Shown here one piece after another: positions 1 through 9,583 of a stretch of 64,000 nucleotides of DNA. The notes beneath the pieces were generated by a model. It saw only the letters and a list, made by a program, of their open reading frames with translations. It had not been told where the DNA came from and ran no database searches. Each line of letters starts with the position of its first letter. Position 1 is the stretch's first letter. The DNA is from Brevibacterium ravenspurgense (GTDB lineage Bacteria > Actinomycetota > Actinomycetes > Actinomycetales > Brevibacteriaceae), in the NCBI RefSeq assembly GCF_001584615.1, contig NZ_LQQC01000002.1, positions 147,340 through 211,339 of the forward strand, read 5' to 3'. The translations under genes were made by a program, and so were the position numbers.

Positions 1-1053
1 ATGGCCGAATACACGGGCGTGCCGTACTCGCAGATCATCCTGATTGCGATCGTTCCCGCGTTCCTGTACTTCGCCGGCGTTATGCTCGCCGTCCACTTCG
101 AAGCGCGTCGCCTGCGCATCGAGGGCTACTCAAAGGACGAACTGCCGCGCTGGAAGATGCTGCTCAAGCGCCTTGACCAGCTGCTGCCGCTGGCCGTCAT
201 CATCGTGACCCTCCTTGCGGGAACCACACCGCAGAAGGCCGCTCTGTGGGGCATCCTCGTAGCGTTCATCATCAGCCTGCTGCGCGCCAGCACCCGCCTG
301 GGTGTCAAGGACACCATCCTGCTGCTGGAAGAGGGCGCGAAGACCGCTCTGCCGGTGATCGCCGCATGTGCAACCGCCGGTATGGTCGCCGGCATTGTGA
401 CCGCAACCGGTCTGGGCGGCCGCCTGGCCGACGGTATCCTCACCGCCGCAGGCGAGAACTTCTTCCTCGTCATGTTCTTCACCATGATCGCCTGCCTGGT
501 GCTGGGCATGGGTCTGCCGACCACCGCGAACTACGTCGTCACGGCCACCGTGGCAGCGCCGATCCTCATTTCGAACTTCGATGTGCCGGTTCTGGCCGCA
601 CACCTGTTCGTTTTCTACTTCGGTCTGCTTGCAGACGTGACCCCTCCGGTGTGTCTGGCTGCCTACGCGGCTTCGGGCATTGCCGGATCGAACCCGCTGA
701 AGTCCGGTGTCACCGCACTCAAGGTTGCGATCGCCGGATTCCTGGTGCCCTACGTCTTCGTGATGGAGCCGGTGCTGCTGTTCCAGGGCGATCAGAACCC
801 GCTCATGTTCATCCCGGTGTTCATAACGGCACTGCTGGGCATGGCGGTGTTGTCGGCCGCCGTGGCAGGGTTCTATTTCCGCAAGCTCGCCTCCTGGGAG
901 TCGGTCATTCTGGCACTTGCCGGCCTTCTCCTGGTCTACCCGGTCATCGCCATGTCGCTCGTCGGTCTGGTCGTCGCGGTCATCATGGCGGTCTACCAGC
1001 GAGCAGGTGAACGGAAGAAGGCTCACGGCGCATCCACAGGGGCAGGGGTCTAG
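1..1053 (+). CDS. TRAP transporter fused permease, C-terminal part
   Basis: Membrane permease of the fused small/large-subunit (4TM/12TM) TRAP family, which imports organic acids using an ion gradient and an extracytoplasmic binding protein. The 350 visible residues hold about eight hydrophobic helices and the conserved [12 protein letters not shown] segment near residue 164, followed by a [20 protein letters not shown] stretch typical of DctM-like subunits. Fused TRAP permeases are usually 600-900 residues and the first visible residues (MAEYTGVPY) match an internal loop, so the gene almost certainly starts outside the window. The ATG at base 1 is an accident of the cut. It is followed 82 bases later by ispG, with no shared function evident. 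The substrate cannot be told from this part. Confidence 0.85.
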   Translation: MAEYTGVPYSQIILIAIVPAFLYFAGVMLAVHFEARRLRIEGYSKDELPRWKMLLKRLDQLLPLAVIIVTLLAGTTPQKAALWGILVAFIISLLRASTRLGVKDTILLLEEGAKTALPVIAACATAGMVAGIVTATGLGGRLADGILTAAGENFFLVMFFTMIACLVLGMGLPTTANYVVTATVAAPILISNFDVPVLAAHLFVFYFGLLADVTPPVCLAAYAASGIAGSNPLKSGVTALKVAIAGFLVPYVFVMEPVLLFQGDQNPLMFIPVFITALLGMAVLSAAVAGFYFRKLASWESVILALAGLLLVYPVIAMSLVGLVVAVIMAVYQRAGERKKAHGASTGAGV

Positions 1054-1056
1054 AAT
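1051..1056 (+). promoter_or_regulatory. possible -10 box for ispG
   Basis: TAGAAT overlaps the TAG stop of the permease gene and lies about 80 bases before the ispG start. The hexamer fits the actinobacterial TANNNT -10 pattern. No convincing -35 hexamer is seen, so this is tentative. Confidence 0.3.
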
Positions 1057-1135
1057 CGTTCTGCGGGCCGAAGCTCAAGCCGAGGCCCGCAGAACTGTGC
1101 ACATCCCCACAGCCTCGTTCGAAAGGGAACCGCCT

Positions 1136-2284
1136 GTGACATCGGTCAATCTGGGCATGCCGAAACCGCCCCCGCCTGTTCTGGCACCCCGCCGCACAAC
1201 CCGACAGATCAAGGTCGGAAGCGTCGGAGTGGGATCGGAATCCCCGGTCAGCATCCAGTCGATGACGACCACCAAAACCACCGACATCAACGGCACTCTG
1301 CAGCAGATTGCCGAGCTCACGGCCGCCGGGTGCGACATCGTGCGTGTCGCCTGCCCGTCCGCCGACGACGCCGAGGCACTTCCTGCAATCGCCCAGAAGT
1401 CGAAGATCCCGGTCATCGCCGACATCCACTTCCAGCCGAAGTACGTCTATGCGGCCATTGACGCCGGATGCGCCGGTGTGCGCGTCAACCCCGGCAACAT
1501 CCGCAAGTTCGACGACCAAGTGAAGGAAATCTCCAAGGCGGCCTCGGATGCCGGAGTGTCGCTGCGCATCGGCGTCAACGCCGGTTCGCTCGACAAGCGG
1601 ATCATGGAGAAATACGGTTCGGCCACCCCGGAAGCACTCGTTGAGTCAGCCGTGTGGGAAGCGAGCCTCTTTGAGGAACACGACTTCCACGACTTCAAGA
1701 TTTCGGTCAAGCACCACGACCCCGTCGTCATGGTGCAGGCATACGAAATGCTCGCCGAGCGAGGCGACTGGCCGCTGCACCTGGGTGTAACCGAAGCCGG
1801 TCCCGCGTTCCAGGGAACCATCAAGTCGGCAACCGCTTTCGGCTCTCTGCTTTCCCGGGGCATCGGCGACACCATCCGTGTTTCCCTGTCCGCCCCGCCG
1901 GTTGAAGAGGTCAAGGTCGGCGAGCAGATTCTGCAGTCGCTCAACCTGCGTCCGCGCAAGCTTGAAATCGTGTCCTGCCCGTCCTGTGGACGCGCCCAGG
2001 TCGATGTCTTCGAACTTGCCGAAAAGGTCACGGCTGGCCTTGAGGGCATGGAGATTCCGCTGCGCGTGGCCGTTATGGGCTGTGTTGTCAACGGTCCCGG
2101 TGAAGCCCGCGAAGCCGATCTCGGCGTGGCTTCCGGCAACGGCAAGGGACAGATCTTCGTCAAGGGCGAAGTCATCCGCACCGTGCCGGAATCGAAGATC
2201 GTCGAAACGCTCATCGAAGAGGCCCACCGCATCGCCGAAGAATCCGACCAGCCCTCCGGCCCACCCGAGGTCATCGTCGGGTGA
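1136..2284 (+). CDS. ispG: 4-hydroxy-3-methylbut-2-en-1-yl diphosphate synthase
   Basis: IspG (GcpE) catalyses the penultimate step of the MEP isoprenoid pathway, converting MEcPP to HMBPP with a [4Fe-4S] cluster. The 382-residue product has the TIM-barrel N-terminal half and a C-terminal cluster domain with Cys281, Cys284 and Cys316 and the following Glu323 in the [12 protein letters not shown] motif. The GTG at 1136 is chosen because GAAAGGGA lies just upstream and the protein then has normal family length; the open frame extends upstream to 917 but that part overlaps the permease gene. It overlaps the next gene by 4 bases (GTGA). In mycobacteria this gene sits beside rip1 and dxr; here a TRAP permease precedes it instead. 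Confidence 0.96.
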   Translation: MTSVNLGMPKPPPPVLAPRRTTRQIKVGSVGVGSESPVSIQSMTTTKTTDINGTLQQIAELTAAGCDIVRVACPSADDAEALPAIAQKSKIPVIADIHFQPKYVYAAIDAGCAGVRVNPGNIRKFDDQVKEISKAASDAGVSLRIGVNAGSLDKRIMEKYGSATPEALVESAVWEASLFEEHDFHDFKISVKHHDPVVMVQAYEMLAERGDWPLHLGVTEAGPAFQGTIKSATAFGSLLSRGIGDTIRVSLSAPPVEEVKVGEQILQSLNLRPRKLEIVSCPSCGRAQVDVFELAEKVTAGLEGMEIPLRVAVMGCVVNGPGEAREADLGVASGNGKGQIFVKGEVIRTVPESKIVETLIEEAHRIAEESDQPSGPPEVIVG

Positions 2285-3162
2285 CGGTTCTGGCAGCCCC
2301 GCTGCTGCATGAGCACACCGACTGGTTCGCCGCGGAGATCGCCCGTGATCCCGCGGCGAACGTCTTCCTGCAGGCACTGCTGGAACGCTCGCGCACAGCC
2401 GAAATAGCCAGCCCCGCCGGCCGGATGGTGGGCTGTTTTCGGGATGGCCGCCCGGTTGCCGCCTACTGGTTGGGCAGCACGATCGTTCCGCTGAGCGGAG
2501 GCCCTGAAACCAACCGGATGATGGCCGCCATCCTCAACCACGAGGGACGCAGGCCATCGTCGTTTGTGGGTCCTGCCGAGCAGGTTCTCGATCTGACGAG
2601 CAGGCTGAACTGGGGAACACCCCGGGATCACAGGCCCAACCAGCCGCTGCTCAGTGCGCTTGCCCCGCCGACCGTTGTGCCGGACCCTCTGGTCCGGCAG
2701 TTCTCCCCGTACGAGGCGGAGGTTGTCTTCCCGGCTTCCGTCGCCATGTACGAAGAAGAGGTGGGGTACTCACCTCTCGAAGGTGGGAGCGCCGGCTATC
2801 GAAACCGGGTCGAGGGGCTCATCGCCAGCGGTCTGTCGCTGGGCTACACGGCGCGCACCGGACCAACGGGTGAGCCCATGCCCCTGTGGCCCAACCGGAT
2901 GTCCGACGAACAAGTGGTGTTCAAAGCCGATATCGGGATCGGTTCGGGAACATCGGTTCAAGTGCAGGGCGTGTGGGTGCACCCTGAATACCGCGGCAGG
3001 GGAGTGGCCTCGCGCGCCATGGCCGCCACGACGGCACTCATCCGCCGGCGTTTCGCTCCGATCGTCACGCTGTACGCCAACAGTCACAACGCACCCGCTC
3101 TGCGCGCTTACGCAAAAGCCGGCTTCGTTCCCGTCGGCACCTTCGCAACCGTGACCTACTGA
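2281..3162 (+). CDS. GNAT-family N-acetyltransferase with DUF4081-like N-terminus
   Basis: Cytosolic protein of 293 residues with two parts. The N-terminal half (about residues 10-120) resembles DUF4081, found in actinobacterial GNAT proteins next to gcpE/ispG. The C-terminal half (about 140-290) is an acetyltransferase fold with the acetyl-CoA loop signature [15 protein letters not shown] and the later [19 protein letters not shown] segment. The GTG start overlaps the ispG stop in GTGA, so translation is probably coupled. The position matches Rv2867c beside gcpE in Mycobacterium tuberculosis. The acceptor substrate is unknown, and nothing in the sequence shows a direct link to isoprenoid synthesis. 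Confidence 0.85.
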   Translation: MTVLAAPLLHEHTDWFAAEIARDPAANVFLQALLERSRTAEIASPAGRMVGCFRDGRPVAAYWLGSTIVPLSGGPETNRMMAAILNHEGRRPSSFVGPAEQVLDLTSRLNWGTPRDHRPNQPLLSALAPPTVVPDPLVRQFSPYEAEVVFPASVAMYEEEVGYSPLEGGSAGYRNRVEGLIASGLSLGYTARTGPTGEPMPLWPNRMSDEQVVFKADIGIGSGTSVQVQGVWVHPEYRGRGVASRAMAATTALIRRRFAPIVTLYANSHNAPALRAYAKAGFVPVGTFATVTY

Positions 3163-3221
3163 GGCACGGCGAACCGCCCAAGGCGCGCGAACAGCGCGGC
3201 GTAAGCGGCGCCTCGTCAGAC

Positions 3222-3614
3222 TCAGCGGGACGTGCGCCCGCGCAGCCGGTCCCATGCCCGGCGGTCCTTCTTCGTGGGCCGGCCAGCACCCTTTTCGCGT
3301 TTGGGAACCGGGGCGCGCAGCAGCGGGTTCGGTGGGGGAGACGTATCGATGTAGCAGGCTGCGGCCATAGATGCGGGTCCGCGGGTGTCGAGGAAACCCT
3401 GTACCGTGAGCACGCGCTCAGCACCCGGCCGGCGGATGACGACAACTTGGCCGATCTTCACCTTGTCCGACGGCTTGGCCCGGTCACCGTCAATGCGCAC
3501 GTGCCCGGACTTGATCTGCTTCTGCGCCAAAGACCGTGTTTTGAACGCGCGAACACACCACAGCCAGACATCAATCCGCTGGCTTGTGCCGGCATCAAAA
3601 CTCAGCTCCGGCAT
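3222..3614 (-). CDS. S4-domain RNA-binding protein, Hsp15-like
   Basis: A 130-residue basic protein with an N-terminal S4 RNA-binding domain (about residues 10-70, RIDVWLWCVRAFKTRSLAQK then IKSGHVRIDG) as in the heat-shock protein Hsp15, which binds stalled 50S subunits carrying peptidyl-tRNA in Escherichia coli. The C-terminal tail is rich in Lys and Arg (GAGRPTKKDRRAWDRLRGR). The ATG at 3614 is preferred over an upstream in-frame start at 3656 because it has an AAAGGAG ribosome-binding site a few bases away. It is divergent from proS, with about 95 bases between the start codons. Ribosome-linked function is inferred from the family only. Confidence 0.82.
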   Translation of the reverse strand: MPELSFDAGTSQRIDVWLWCVRAFKTRSLAQKQIKSGHVRIDGDRAKPSDKVKIGQVVVIRRPGAERVLTVQGFLDTRGPASMAAACYIDTSPPPNPLLRAPVPKREKGAGRPTKKDRRAWDRLRGRTSR

Positions 3615-3709
3615 GAGGCTCCTTTCGGCGTTGTCGGCCCAAGACACTGCGAACAACTGTAGCGCCGGTGATAATCTTGCCCCGATACCTGCCCGAAAAA
3701 GGAGCCCAC

Positions 3710-5533
3710 ATGACCCTGCGGCTGTCGAAGCTGTTCGTCCGGACGCTGAAAGAAGATCCGGCCGATGCCGAAATCAAAAGCCACAAACTGCTGCACCGCG
3801 CCGGCTACATTCGCCGCACCTCACCCGGTATCTTCTCGTGGCTGCCGCTGGGCCTGAAGGTCCTCGAGCGCGTCGAAACGATTGTCCGCGAGGAAATGGA
3901 GCGCGCCGGAAGCCAGGAAGTCCACTTCCCGGCACTGCTGCCGGCGGAGCCCTACCAGCAGTCGGGGCGCTGGGAAGCCTTCGGCGAGGGCATTTTCCGA
4001 CTGAAGGACCGCCGCGAACACGACTACCTGCTCGCGCCGACCCACGAAGAGGCGTTCACCATGCTGGTGTCCGACCTCTACTCGTCGTACAAGGACCTCC
4101 CGTTGAGCCTGTACCAGATTCAGACCAAGTACCGCGATGAAGCACGCCCGCGGGCCGGTCTGCTGCGCGGACGCGAATTCATCATGAAGGACGCCTACTC
4201 CTTCGACATGGATGATGCGAGCCTCGACGCTTCCTACGAAGCCATGCGGCGGGCCTACATCAACGTCTTCAACCGCCTGGGCCTGCCGTACGTCGTTGTG
4301 GAGGCCACCCCCGGTGCGATGGGCGGTTCCGGTACGCACGAATTCCTCTACCCGAGCGAAGTCGGCGAAGACACCTACGTCCGCTCCGACGGCGGCTACA
4401 CCGCCAATGTCGAAGCCGTCACCACGCCGCTGGCCGACCCGGTGCCGTTTGACGGTCTGCCGGAAGCGGAGGTTCTCGAAACACCGGACGCGCGCACCAT
4501 CGAAACCCTCGTTGAAAGCGCAAACGAAGTCTCTCCGCGCTCTGACCGCCCCTGGACGGCTGCAGACACGCTCAAGAACGTCGTGTGCGCCCTCATCCAC
4601 CCCGACGGCGAACGCGAAGTCATCGTCATCGGCCTGCCCGGCGATCGCGCTGTCGACCTCGACCGCGCTGCGGGAACCGGTCTGCTCGGCGACGGTGAAG
4701 TCGACCTCGAACCGGCAACCGAAGACGACCTCAAGAAGCACCCCGGCCTCGTTCCCGGATACATCGGCCCCGGAAACTCGCTCGACGCACCTGTTCTGGG
4801 TGCCGAAAGCTCCACTGGTATCCGCTATTTCCTGGACCCGCGTGTCTCAGAGGGCACACAGTGGGTCACCGGTGCCAACGAAGACCGCAAGCACGTCTTC
4901 AACCTCACCGCCGGCCGCGACTTCAAGGCTGACGGCTACATCGAAGCTGCTGAAATCCGCGAGGGCGACCCCGCTCCGGACGGCTCGGGACCGCTGCAGC
5001 TTGCCCGCGGTGTGGAGATCGGCCAGATCTTCAAACTCGGCACCCGCTACGCAGAAGCTCTCGGCCTGAACGTGCTTGATGAAAACGGCAAGTCCCGTGT
5101 CGTCACGATGGGCAGCTACGGCATCGGCGTCACCCGTGTCCTGGCCTGCCTGGTCGAAGAGTTCGCCGACGACAAGGGCCTGCTGTGGCCGGTGCACCTG
5201 GCACCCGCCGATGTGCACATTGTGGCCACCGGCAAGGGCGACGAACCGCTGGAAGCTGCCGAAAAGCTCGCCGCGGCTGTTGAAGCGGCCGGCTTCCGAG
5301 TTCTGTTGGATGACCGTCCGAAGGTTTCACCCGGCATGAAGTTCGGCGATGCTGAGCTGCTGGGTGTGCCGAACGTCCTCGTTGCCGGTCGCGGCCTGGC
5401 CGACGGTGTCGTGGAACTGCGCGATCGCTTCACCGGCGAATCGACCAACCTGCCGGTTGATGAAGCCGCTGACGCCGTCGTTGCTCGCCTGCGCGAACAG
5501 TACGCCAAGCAGGACGCCATCGAACTTCTGTAA
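3710..5533 (+). CDS. proS: prolyl-tRNA synthetase
   Basis: Class II aminoacyl-tRNA synthetase that charges tRNA-Pro. The 607-residue length and layout are those of the bacterial-type enzyme: motif 1 region near residues 30-70, motif 2 around residue 145 ([17 protein letters not shown]), an editing (INS) domain between about residues 220 and 400 that clears mischarged Ala-tRNA, motif 3 near residue 468 ([14 protein letters not shown]), and the C-terminal anticodon-binding domain. The ATG at 3710 has an AAAAGGAG site 5-6 bases before it; the in-frame extension back to 3668 has none. A strong terminator follows at 5572. Confidence 0.97.
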   Translation: MTLRLSKLFVRTLKEDPADAEIKSHKLLHRAGYIRRTSPGIFSWLPLGLKVLERVETIVREEMERAGSQEVHFPALLPAEPYQQSGRWEAFGEGIFRLKDRREHDYLLAPTHEEAFTMLVSDLYSSYKDLPLSLYQIQTKYRDEARPRAGLLRGREFIMKDAYSFDMDDASLDASYEAMRRAYINVFNRLGLPYVVVEATPGAMGGSGTHEFLYPSEVGEDTYVRSDGGYTANVEAVTTPLADPVPFDGLPEAEVLETPDARTIETLVESANEVSPRSDRPWTAADTLKNVVCALIHPDGEREVIVIGLPGDRAVDLDRAAGTGLLGDGEVDLEPATEDDLKKHPGLVPGYIGPGNSLDAPVLGAESSTGIRYFLDPRVSEGTQWVTGANEDRKHVFNLTAGRDFKADGYIEAAEIREGDPAPDGSGPLQLARGVEIGQIFKLGTRYAEALGLNVLDENGKSRVVTMGSYGIGVTRVLACLVEEFADDKGLLWPVHLAPADVHIVATGKGDEPLEAAEKLAAAVEAAGFRVLLDDRPKVSPGMKFGDAELLGVPNVLVAGRGLADGVVELRDRFTGESTNLPVDEAADAVVARLREQYAKQDAIELL

Positions 5534-5571
5534 GCGCCAGATGCTGGCAGTCGAACTGCCGGCTGAACGCA

Positions 5572-5614
5572 AACGCCGGTGCCCCAAGCGAAAGGCTTGG
5601 GGCACCGGCGTTTT
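5572..5614 (+). terminator. rho-independent terminator after proS
   Basis: A perfect 18-bp stem (5572-5589 with 5595-5612) closes a 5-base GAAAG loop and is followed by a short T run. It lies 38 bases after the proS stop and 25 bases before the stop of the convergent kinase gene, so it may serve both directions. Confidence 0.9.
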
Positions 5615-5638
5615 CTGTCGTATCAGCGCAGCTGCGCG

Positions 5639-6658
5639 TCAGCCGAGTGGTTTGAGCTGCTGGGTGGTAATACCCTGCACGCTGACTCCGGTGAGGGCAC
5701 GGGCAACCCACAGGGAGCGCTCCGCGTCTTCTGTCAGCCGGGGATTGCCATCGGCGGCGGCGCGTAAGTACCAGAACATGTTCTGGACCTCACGAGCAAC
5801 AGAAGCGCCCATCGCCCCGCTGGGGTTGATCTGTGCGCAGCGGGAAAGCTCAGCGGCGAAGCCGCGCAGCCAGTCCGCCTGTCCTTCCGGATCCGTTCCG
5901 GGGATTTCGCCCAGTCGGTTCCACATGAGCGGCGCAAGCATGTATTCGGTGGGGCCCGTCAGGGGCTGCGGGTCGATGGCCTTCCACGTGGCGATGCCGT
6001 TGGCGTCCGGATTGCCGGCAAGGATGTTGTAGTAGTGCAGATCGGCGTGCAGCAGCCAGCTGTCTGCAGCGCCCGCCAGTTCTTTCGTCCACGACAGCGC
6101 AGTCGAGAGCACTTGCTGGTCGGTTTGTGTGAATGCCGGAAAATCTTCGACCAGACGTACATCGGCGTCAAAGCGCTTCAGCCATGCGGCGGCGATGTCC
6201 TGCACGCGCACGAAACCGCTGCCGCCCGGTACGCGCAGCGCCTGCACCAGCTGTCCCCAAATAGGGGCAACTGCGTGAAGCGGCTCCGTCGACAGGTTGA
6301 CTTCGGTCCGCAGTCGTTCCTGCAGGGTGGCACGCATGGACGGGTCGTCTTCTATGATCCGCACAGCACCGTGCCCACCCCACGCGCGCAGCGCCCGGAT
6401 GGTCTGTTCGTGCACCGTGGGGTTGTCGGTGTTCGGGGCGGCTATGCGCAGCACCGCGGGAAAGCCGTCGTGCAGGCGGACTGGGATGACGAGGCTTTCC
6501 GCGCCCGCCCACGGGGAGCCCGGCTGGGGGTCGTCCGTGAGCTTCCACCGGTCGAACAGCTCGAACACGATGTGGTCAAGGGCAGCAGCCCAGGCCTGTG
6601 CGCGTTCCTCACCCTGGGTCTGCGTTGCCGAATTGAGGAGCACGGGAGGTACTTTCAC
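5639..6658 (-). CDS. APH(6)/streptomycin-kinase-like phosphotransferase
   Basis: A 339-residue kinase of the aminoglycoside/hydroxyurea phosphotransferase type (APH(6), APH_6_hur family). It shows the Brenner-type catalytic loop LLHADLHYYNIL (Asp as general base, Asn as metal ligand) near residue 205, followed by KAIDPQPLTG in place of the DFG motif. Members phosphorylate streptomycin at the 6-position, but chromosomal relatives are common and most have no known substrate. The ATG overlaps the stop of the upstream lipoprotein gene (ATGA), so the two are co-translated. Whether it confers resistance cannot be read from the sequence. Confidence 0.8.
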   Translation of the reverse strand: MKVPPVLLNSATQTQGEERAQAWAAALDHIVFELFDRWKLTDDPQPGSPWAGAESLVIPVRLHDGFPAVLRIAAPNTDNPTVHEQTIRALRAWGGHGAVRIIEDDPSMRATLQERLRTEVNLSTEPLHAVAPIWGQLVQALRVPGGSGFVRVQDIAAAWLKRFDADVRLVEDFPAFTQTDQQVLSTALSWTKELAGAADSWLLHADLHYYNILAGNPDANGIATWKAIDPQPLTGPTEYMLAPLMWNRLGEIPGTDPEGQADWLRGFAAELSRCAQINPSGAMGASVAREVQNMFWYLRAAADGNPRLTEDAERSLWVARALTGVSVQGITTQQLKPLG

Positions 6659-7542
6659 TGAGCTTCTCCTTCATAGCGCAGCAGCTGCCTGCCGCCGAAG
6701 CCGATGCGAGCATCAGCGCTCGCTTTGAGTTCGCGGCCGGCCAGCGGCACGGCGGCGGGGTCCTCGAACACTCCGAACAGGGCTGCGGCGACCGTGTCTT
6801 CCAGCTGCTGGGCGAGCTTCTTTGCCGACCCGGGGTCAGACGGGTTGTGCGGCAGGTTCCACGCTGGACGGTTCGCGGCTTCTTCGCGTTGACCCTGTTT
6901 GAGCAGTGTGTTGGCATCAGCCGCAGCGTTGGCGAGTGCTTCCACCCTGGCGGTGGCCGCCCTGCGTTCCCGGCTATCGGGCTTCATTGCCAGGGCGACC
7001 TTGGTGTATCCGTAGGAGGCTTTGAAAGCCGCCTTTGCAAATTCGTGCAGAGGGTCGGCATCGTCACCTGGGCTGTACGGCTTGCGGTCCGCGAAATCGG
7101 GGTAGCCCTGGGCAGGAAGCTGGGCGAAGCGCTGCTGGGCTGGTTTCCAGTTCGGCAAGAGGTTCGATGCGCCGACCGCCACGTCGACGATGATGGCTGT
7201 CTGGGGTCCGCCGAGTGTGTGGATGTCGCGCAGGACCAGGTCGACGATGGAGTACATGGCGGAAACAAAGGTGTGCTGCGGGGGAACCTCGGGGAATCCG
7301 GAATTGTCTGATGTCCAGGGCGGGCCGATTGCGGCAGTGAGCCTTGAGCGCTCTTCTTCGTGGTCATCGTCGTTGATGGAGGCCAGAACCGCGGCTATCC
7401 GGCCGCGGGAGGATTCTTCGGCCTCGGCCTGTATGCGGTCTTCTGGCGAACCGAAGCGCAGGCCGCACCCGGACAGTGCCGCAGTCGCGCTGAGCAGGAG
7501 GAAGGCGCGTCTGCTGGTGTGCTTCGGTCTGGAGTAGGCCAT
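6655..7542 (-). CDS. lipoprotein, possibly ferritin-like DUF4439 type
   Basis: A 295-residue exported lipoprotein. The N-terminus has a twin-Arg-like SRRAFLL, a hydrophobic stretch and a lipobox ending at Cys26-27 (LSGC), so it should be lipidated and possibly exported through Tat. The mature part is helix-rich and Ala-rich, in keeping with the DUF4439 ferritin-like proteins found beside rimP in many Actinomycetota, an assignment made partly from position. It has no iron-ligand signature I can confirm. The gene is divergent from rimP and overlaps the kinase gene downstream. A TAGGAT box 6 bases before the ATG suggests a leaderless mRNA. Confidence 0.65.
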   Translation of the reverse strand: MAYSRPKHTSRRAFLLLSATAALSGCGLRFGSPEDRIQAEAEESSRGRIAAVLASINDDDHEEERSRLTAAIGPPWTSDNSGFPEVPPQHTFVSAMYSIVDLVLRDIHTLGGPQTAIIVDVAVGASNLLPNWKPAQQRFAQLPAQGYPDFADRKPYSPGDDADPLHEFAKAAFKASYGYTKVALAMKPDSRERRAATARVEALANAAADANTLLKQGQREEAANRPAWNLPHNPSDPGSAKKLAQQLEDTVAAALFGVFEDPAAVPLAGRELKASADARIGFGGRQLLRYEGEAQ

Positions 7543-7548
7543 TCGCTC

Positions 7549-7554
7549 ATCCTA
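7549..7554 (-). promoter_or_regulatory. -10 box placing the lipoprotein mRNA start at its ATG
   Basis: On the minus strand TAGGAT is followed by 6 bases (GAGCGA) and the ATG at 7542. With the usual 6-8 base gap to the transcription start, the mRNA would begin at or next to the start codon. Confidence 0.45.
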
Positions 7555-7651
7555 CTCGTCAAGAGTATGCGGCTGTGAAATAAAACTCCGTGTGCGTTCA
7601 CGTGAGCAGGGTGCGTTGTTCTTGTGCTGGTCCTGCGGCAAGAATAGGGGC

Positions 7652-8119
7652 ATGGCTTATTCAGAAGACGACATCGCCCAGGCCGCAGCCGGCCCGCTGG
7701 AAGAGCTGGGTCTGCTGGTGGAAGACGTGAAGATGCACGCCGCGGGTGTGCACCGGCGGCTGGTGGTCACAGTGGATCTTGCGGGTGACACGACCGAGGC
7801 TGTGTCTTCCGACCTCATTGAGCAGGCCACCCGCGTCATCTCCGAGGTGATCGATCCGCTTCCGCTGTTCAACGACAAGCCGTACGAACTCGAGGTGTCT
7901 TCCCCGGGTGCGCTGCGCCCGCTGACCGAACCGCGTCACTTCCGCAGGAACGTCGGTCGGACGATCGAGGTGAGGCCCACCGAGGGCAAGAAGACCACCG
8001 GTGTGCTCACCGGCGTGACCGGACTCGGCATTGTTCTGGAGCCGGGTTCGGGCCGCGAACCGGTCGAGTTTTCCTTTGATGGAATCGAAAAAGCCCAGGT
8101 GGTTCTCAAATTCCGCTGA
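7652..8119 (+). CDS. rimP: ribosome maturation factor RimP
   Basis: RimP assists assembly of the 30S subunit. The 155-residue protein has the N-terminal alpha/beta domain, with a YELEVSSPGALRPLTEPRHF core motif (split here as PYELEVSSPG and RPLTEPRHFRRNVG), and the C-terminal Sm-like barrel. The ATG at 7652 gives the normal family length; the upstream GTG-type extension to 7592 is not needed. An AAGAAT box 6 bases before the ATG, with TTGTTC 18 bases further up, may give a leaderless transcript. It heads the nusA-ylxR-infB-rbfA block as in most bacteria. Confidence 0.95.
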   Translation: MAYSEDDIAQAAAGPLEELGLLVEDVKMHAAGVHRRLVVTVDLAGDTTEAVSSDLIEQATRVISEVIDPLPLFNDKPYELEVSSPGALRPLTEPRHFRRNVGRTIEVRPTEGKKTTGVLTGVTGLGIVLEPGSGREPVEFSFDGIEKAQVVLKFR

Positions 8120-8190
8120 TGCGGCATGCTTCGTACATGAACTAGGGTTGAACCGAAAAACTGAATAACAAGACAGAAGAGGAGCGGGCA

Positions 8191-9150
8191 GTGGACATCG
8201 ATCTTGGCGCACTAAGGCTGATTGAAAGCGAGCGCGAAATTCCGATGACGACGCTGGTGGGGCTGATTGAACAGGCCCTGCTGAGCGCGTACCACAACAT
8301 GGAGGGCCACTACCCGGACTCTCGTGCGGAGATTGACCTGAAAACCGGCAAGGCCACCATCTGGGCCACGGAATTCGACGCCGACGACAACCCCATCGGG
8401 GAATTCGACGACACGCCCGATGACTTCGGTCGTATTGCGGCTATGACGGCGCGCAATGTCATTCACCAGCGCCTGCGCGCAGTTGAAGACGAAAGCGTGC
8501 TCGGATCTTTCCGCGACAAAGAGGGCGAGATCGTCTCCGGCATTATCCAGCAGGGCCGTGACGCAGCCATGATCCAGGTGGACCTGGGCGAAGTCGAAGC
8601 TCTTCTGCCGCCGCACGAACAGGTGCCCGGTGAAGACTATTCGCACGGCAGGCGCATCCGCGTGTTCATCGCCGATGTTCGTCCCGGCAACAAGGGTCCG
8701 TCGATCACGGTTTCGCGAACCCACCCGAACCTCGTGCGCAAGCTGTTTGCCCACGAAGTCCCTCAGATTGCCGACGGCAGCGTGGAAATCGTCTCAATTG
8801 CACGCGAAGCCGGACACCGCACCAAGCTCGCGGTGCACGCAACCGTACCGGGGCTCAACGCCAAGGGCGCCTGCATTGGCGAGATGGGCACCCGCGTGCG
8901 GGCCGTCATGAACGAACTCGGGGCCGAAAAGATCGACATCGTCGACTACAGCGATGACCCGACTGTCTTCATCGCCAATGCCCTAAGCCCGGCGGAAGTC
9001 GAGCGCGTTGAGGTTCTTGACTCCGCCTCGAAGATGGCGCGCGCCTATGTGCGCCCCGACCTTCTGTCGCTTGCGATCGGCAAGGAAGGTCAGAACGCTC
9101 GCCTGGCCGCCAAGCTGACAGGGTGGAAGATCGACATCGTCGAAGCCTAG
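8191..9150 (+). CDS. nusA: transcription termination/antitermination factor NusA
   Basis: NusA binds RNA polymerase and nascent RNA and modulates pausing, termination and antitermination. The 319-residue product contains the N-terminal polymerase-binding domain (about residues 1-105), S1 domain (about 110-175), and tandem KH domains (about 180-319; GACIGEMGTRVRAVMNEL and LSLAIGKEGQNARLAAKLTG). The C-terminal acidic repeats of Escherichia coli NusA are absent, as is normal for Actinomycetota. It starts with GTG behind a GAGGAG site, 71 bases after rimP. Confidence 0.96.
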   Translation: MDIDLGALRLIESEREIPMTTLVGLIEQALLSAYHNMEGHYPDSRAEIDLKTGKATIWATEFDADDNPIGEFDDTPDDFGRIAAMTARNVIHQRLRAVEDESVLGSFRDKEGEIVSGIIQQGRDAAMIQVDLGEVEALLPPHEQVPGEDYSHGRRIRVFIADVRPGNKGPSITVSRTHPNLVRKLFAHEVPQIADGSVEIVSIAREAGHRTKLAVHATVPGLNAKGACIGEMGTRVRAVMNELGAEKIDIVDYSDDPTVFIANALSPAEVERVEVLDSASKMARAYVRPDLLSLAIGKEGQNARLAAKLTGWKIDIVEA

Positions 9151-9191
9151 GCCCCGCGGGCAGGTAAGGCCCGTGCTGTAGACTGACATGC

Positions 9192-9473
9192 GTGGTCTCT
9201 TCAACTGGCGTGCCCGAACGCATGTGCATCGGGTGCCGTGCAAGAGCACCGCAGACCGACCTCATCCGTCTGGTGCTGCAGACCGAGCCGATTCGGATTG
9301 CAGTTGATGAGGGCCGAGTGCTTCCCGGAAGGGGCGCTTGGCTTCATCCGCAGACAGACTGCCTAGAACGGGCAGTGAAGAAGAGCGCATTCGCAGCTGC
9401 CTTCAAGCAGAAGATCCCGCGAAGCGCATACGAAGATCACGGAAAGTGGTTGCAGAAGATGGAAAACAAGTAG
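9192..9473 (+). CDS. ylxR: YlxR (DUF448) family RNA-binding protein
   Basis: A 93-residue basic protein with the YlxR/DUF448 signature: PERMCIGCRARAP near the N-terminus with its Cys pair, then LPGRGAWLHPQ and a C-terminal AFKQKIP. It lies between nusA and infB as in most Gram-positive bacteria and is thought to bind nucleic acid; reports link YlxR to RNase P in Bacillus and to regulation. The GTG at 9192 gives the expected length. The 110 bases to infB contain the switch-like leader described separately. Confidence 0.93.
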   Translation: MVSSTGVPERMCIGCRARAPQTDLIRLVLQTEPIRIAVDEGRVLPGRGAWLHPQTDCLERAVKKSAFAAAFKQKIPRSAYEDHGKWLQKMENK

Positions 9474-9544
9474 TGAGTGCTCAGAAATGACACCCAAGAC
9501 TTACGGACGTGGACAGTGAAATGAGCACTGTTCCGACTCGATGA

Positions 9545-9580
9545 GGTTCTCTCCTGTTCGGAGAGAACCCGGACAGGAGA
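9545..9580 (+). promoter_or_regulatory. two mutually exclusive hairpins in the infB leader
   Basis: Hairpin A pairs 9545-9554 with 9560-9569, a perfect 10-bp stem with a 5-base loop (TGTTC). Hairpin B pairs 9550-9561 with 9569-9580, a 12-bp stem with one G-U pair and a 7-base loop, and its 3' arm contains the infB ribosome-binding sequence ACAGGAGA. A and B share 9550-9561 and cannot coexist. A leaves the binding site free, B hides it. The pairing is read directly from the bases; the regulatory role is inferred. Confidence 0.6.
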
Positions 9581-9583
9581 AAT

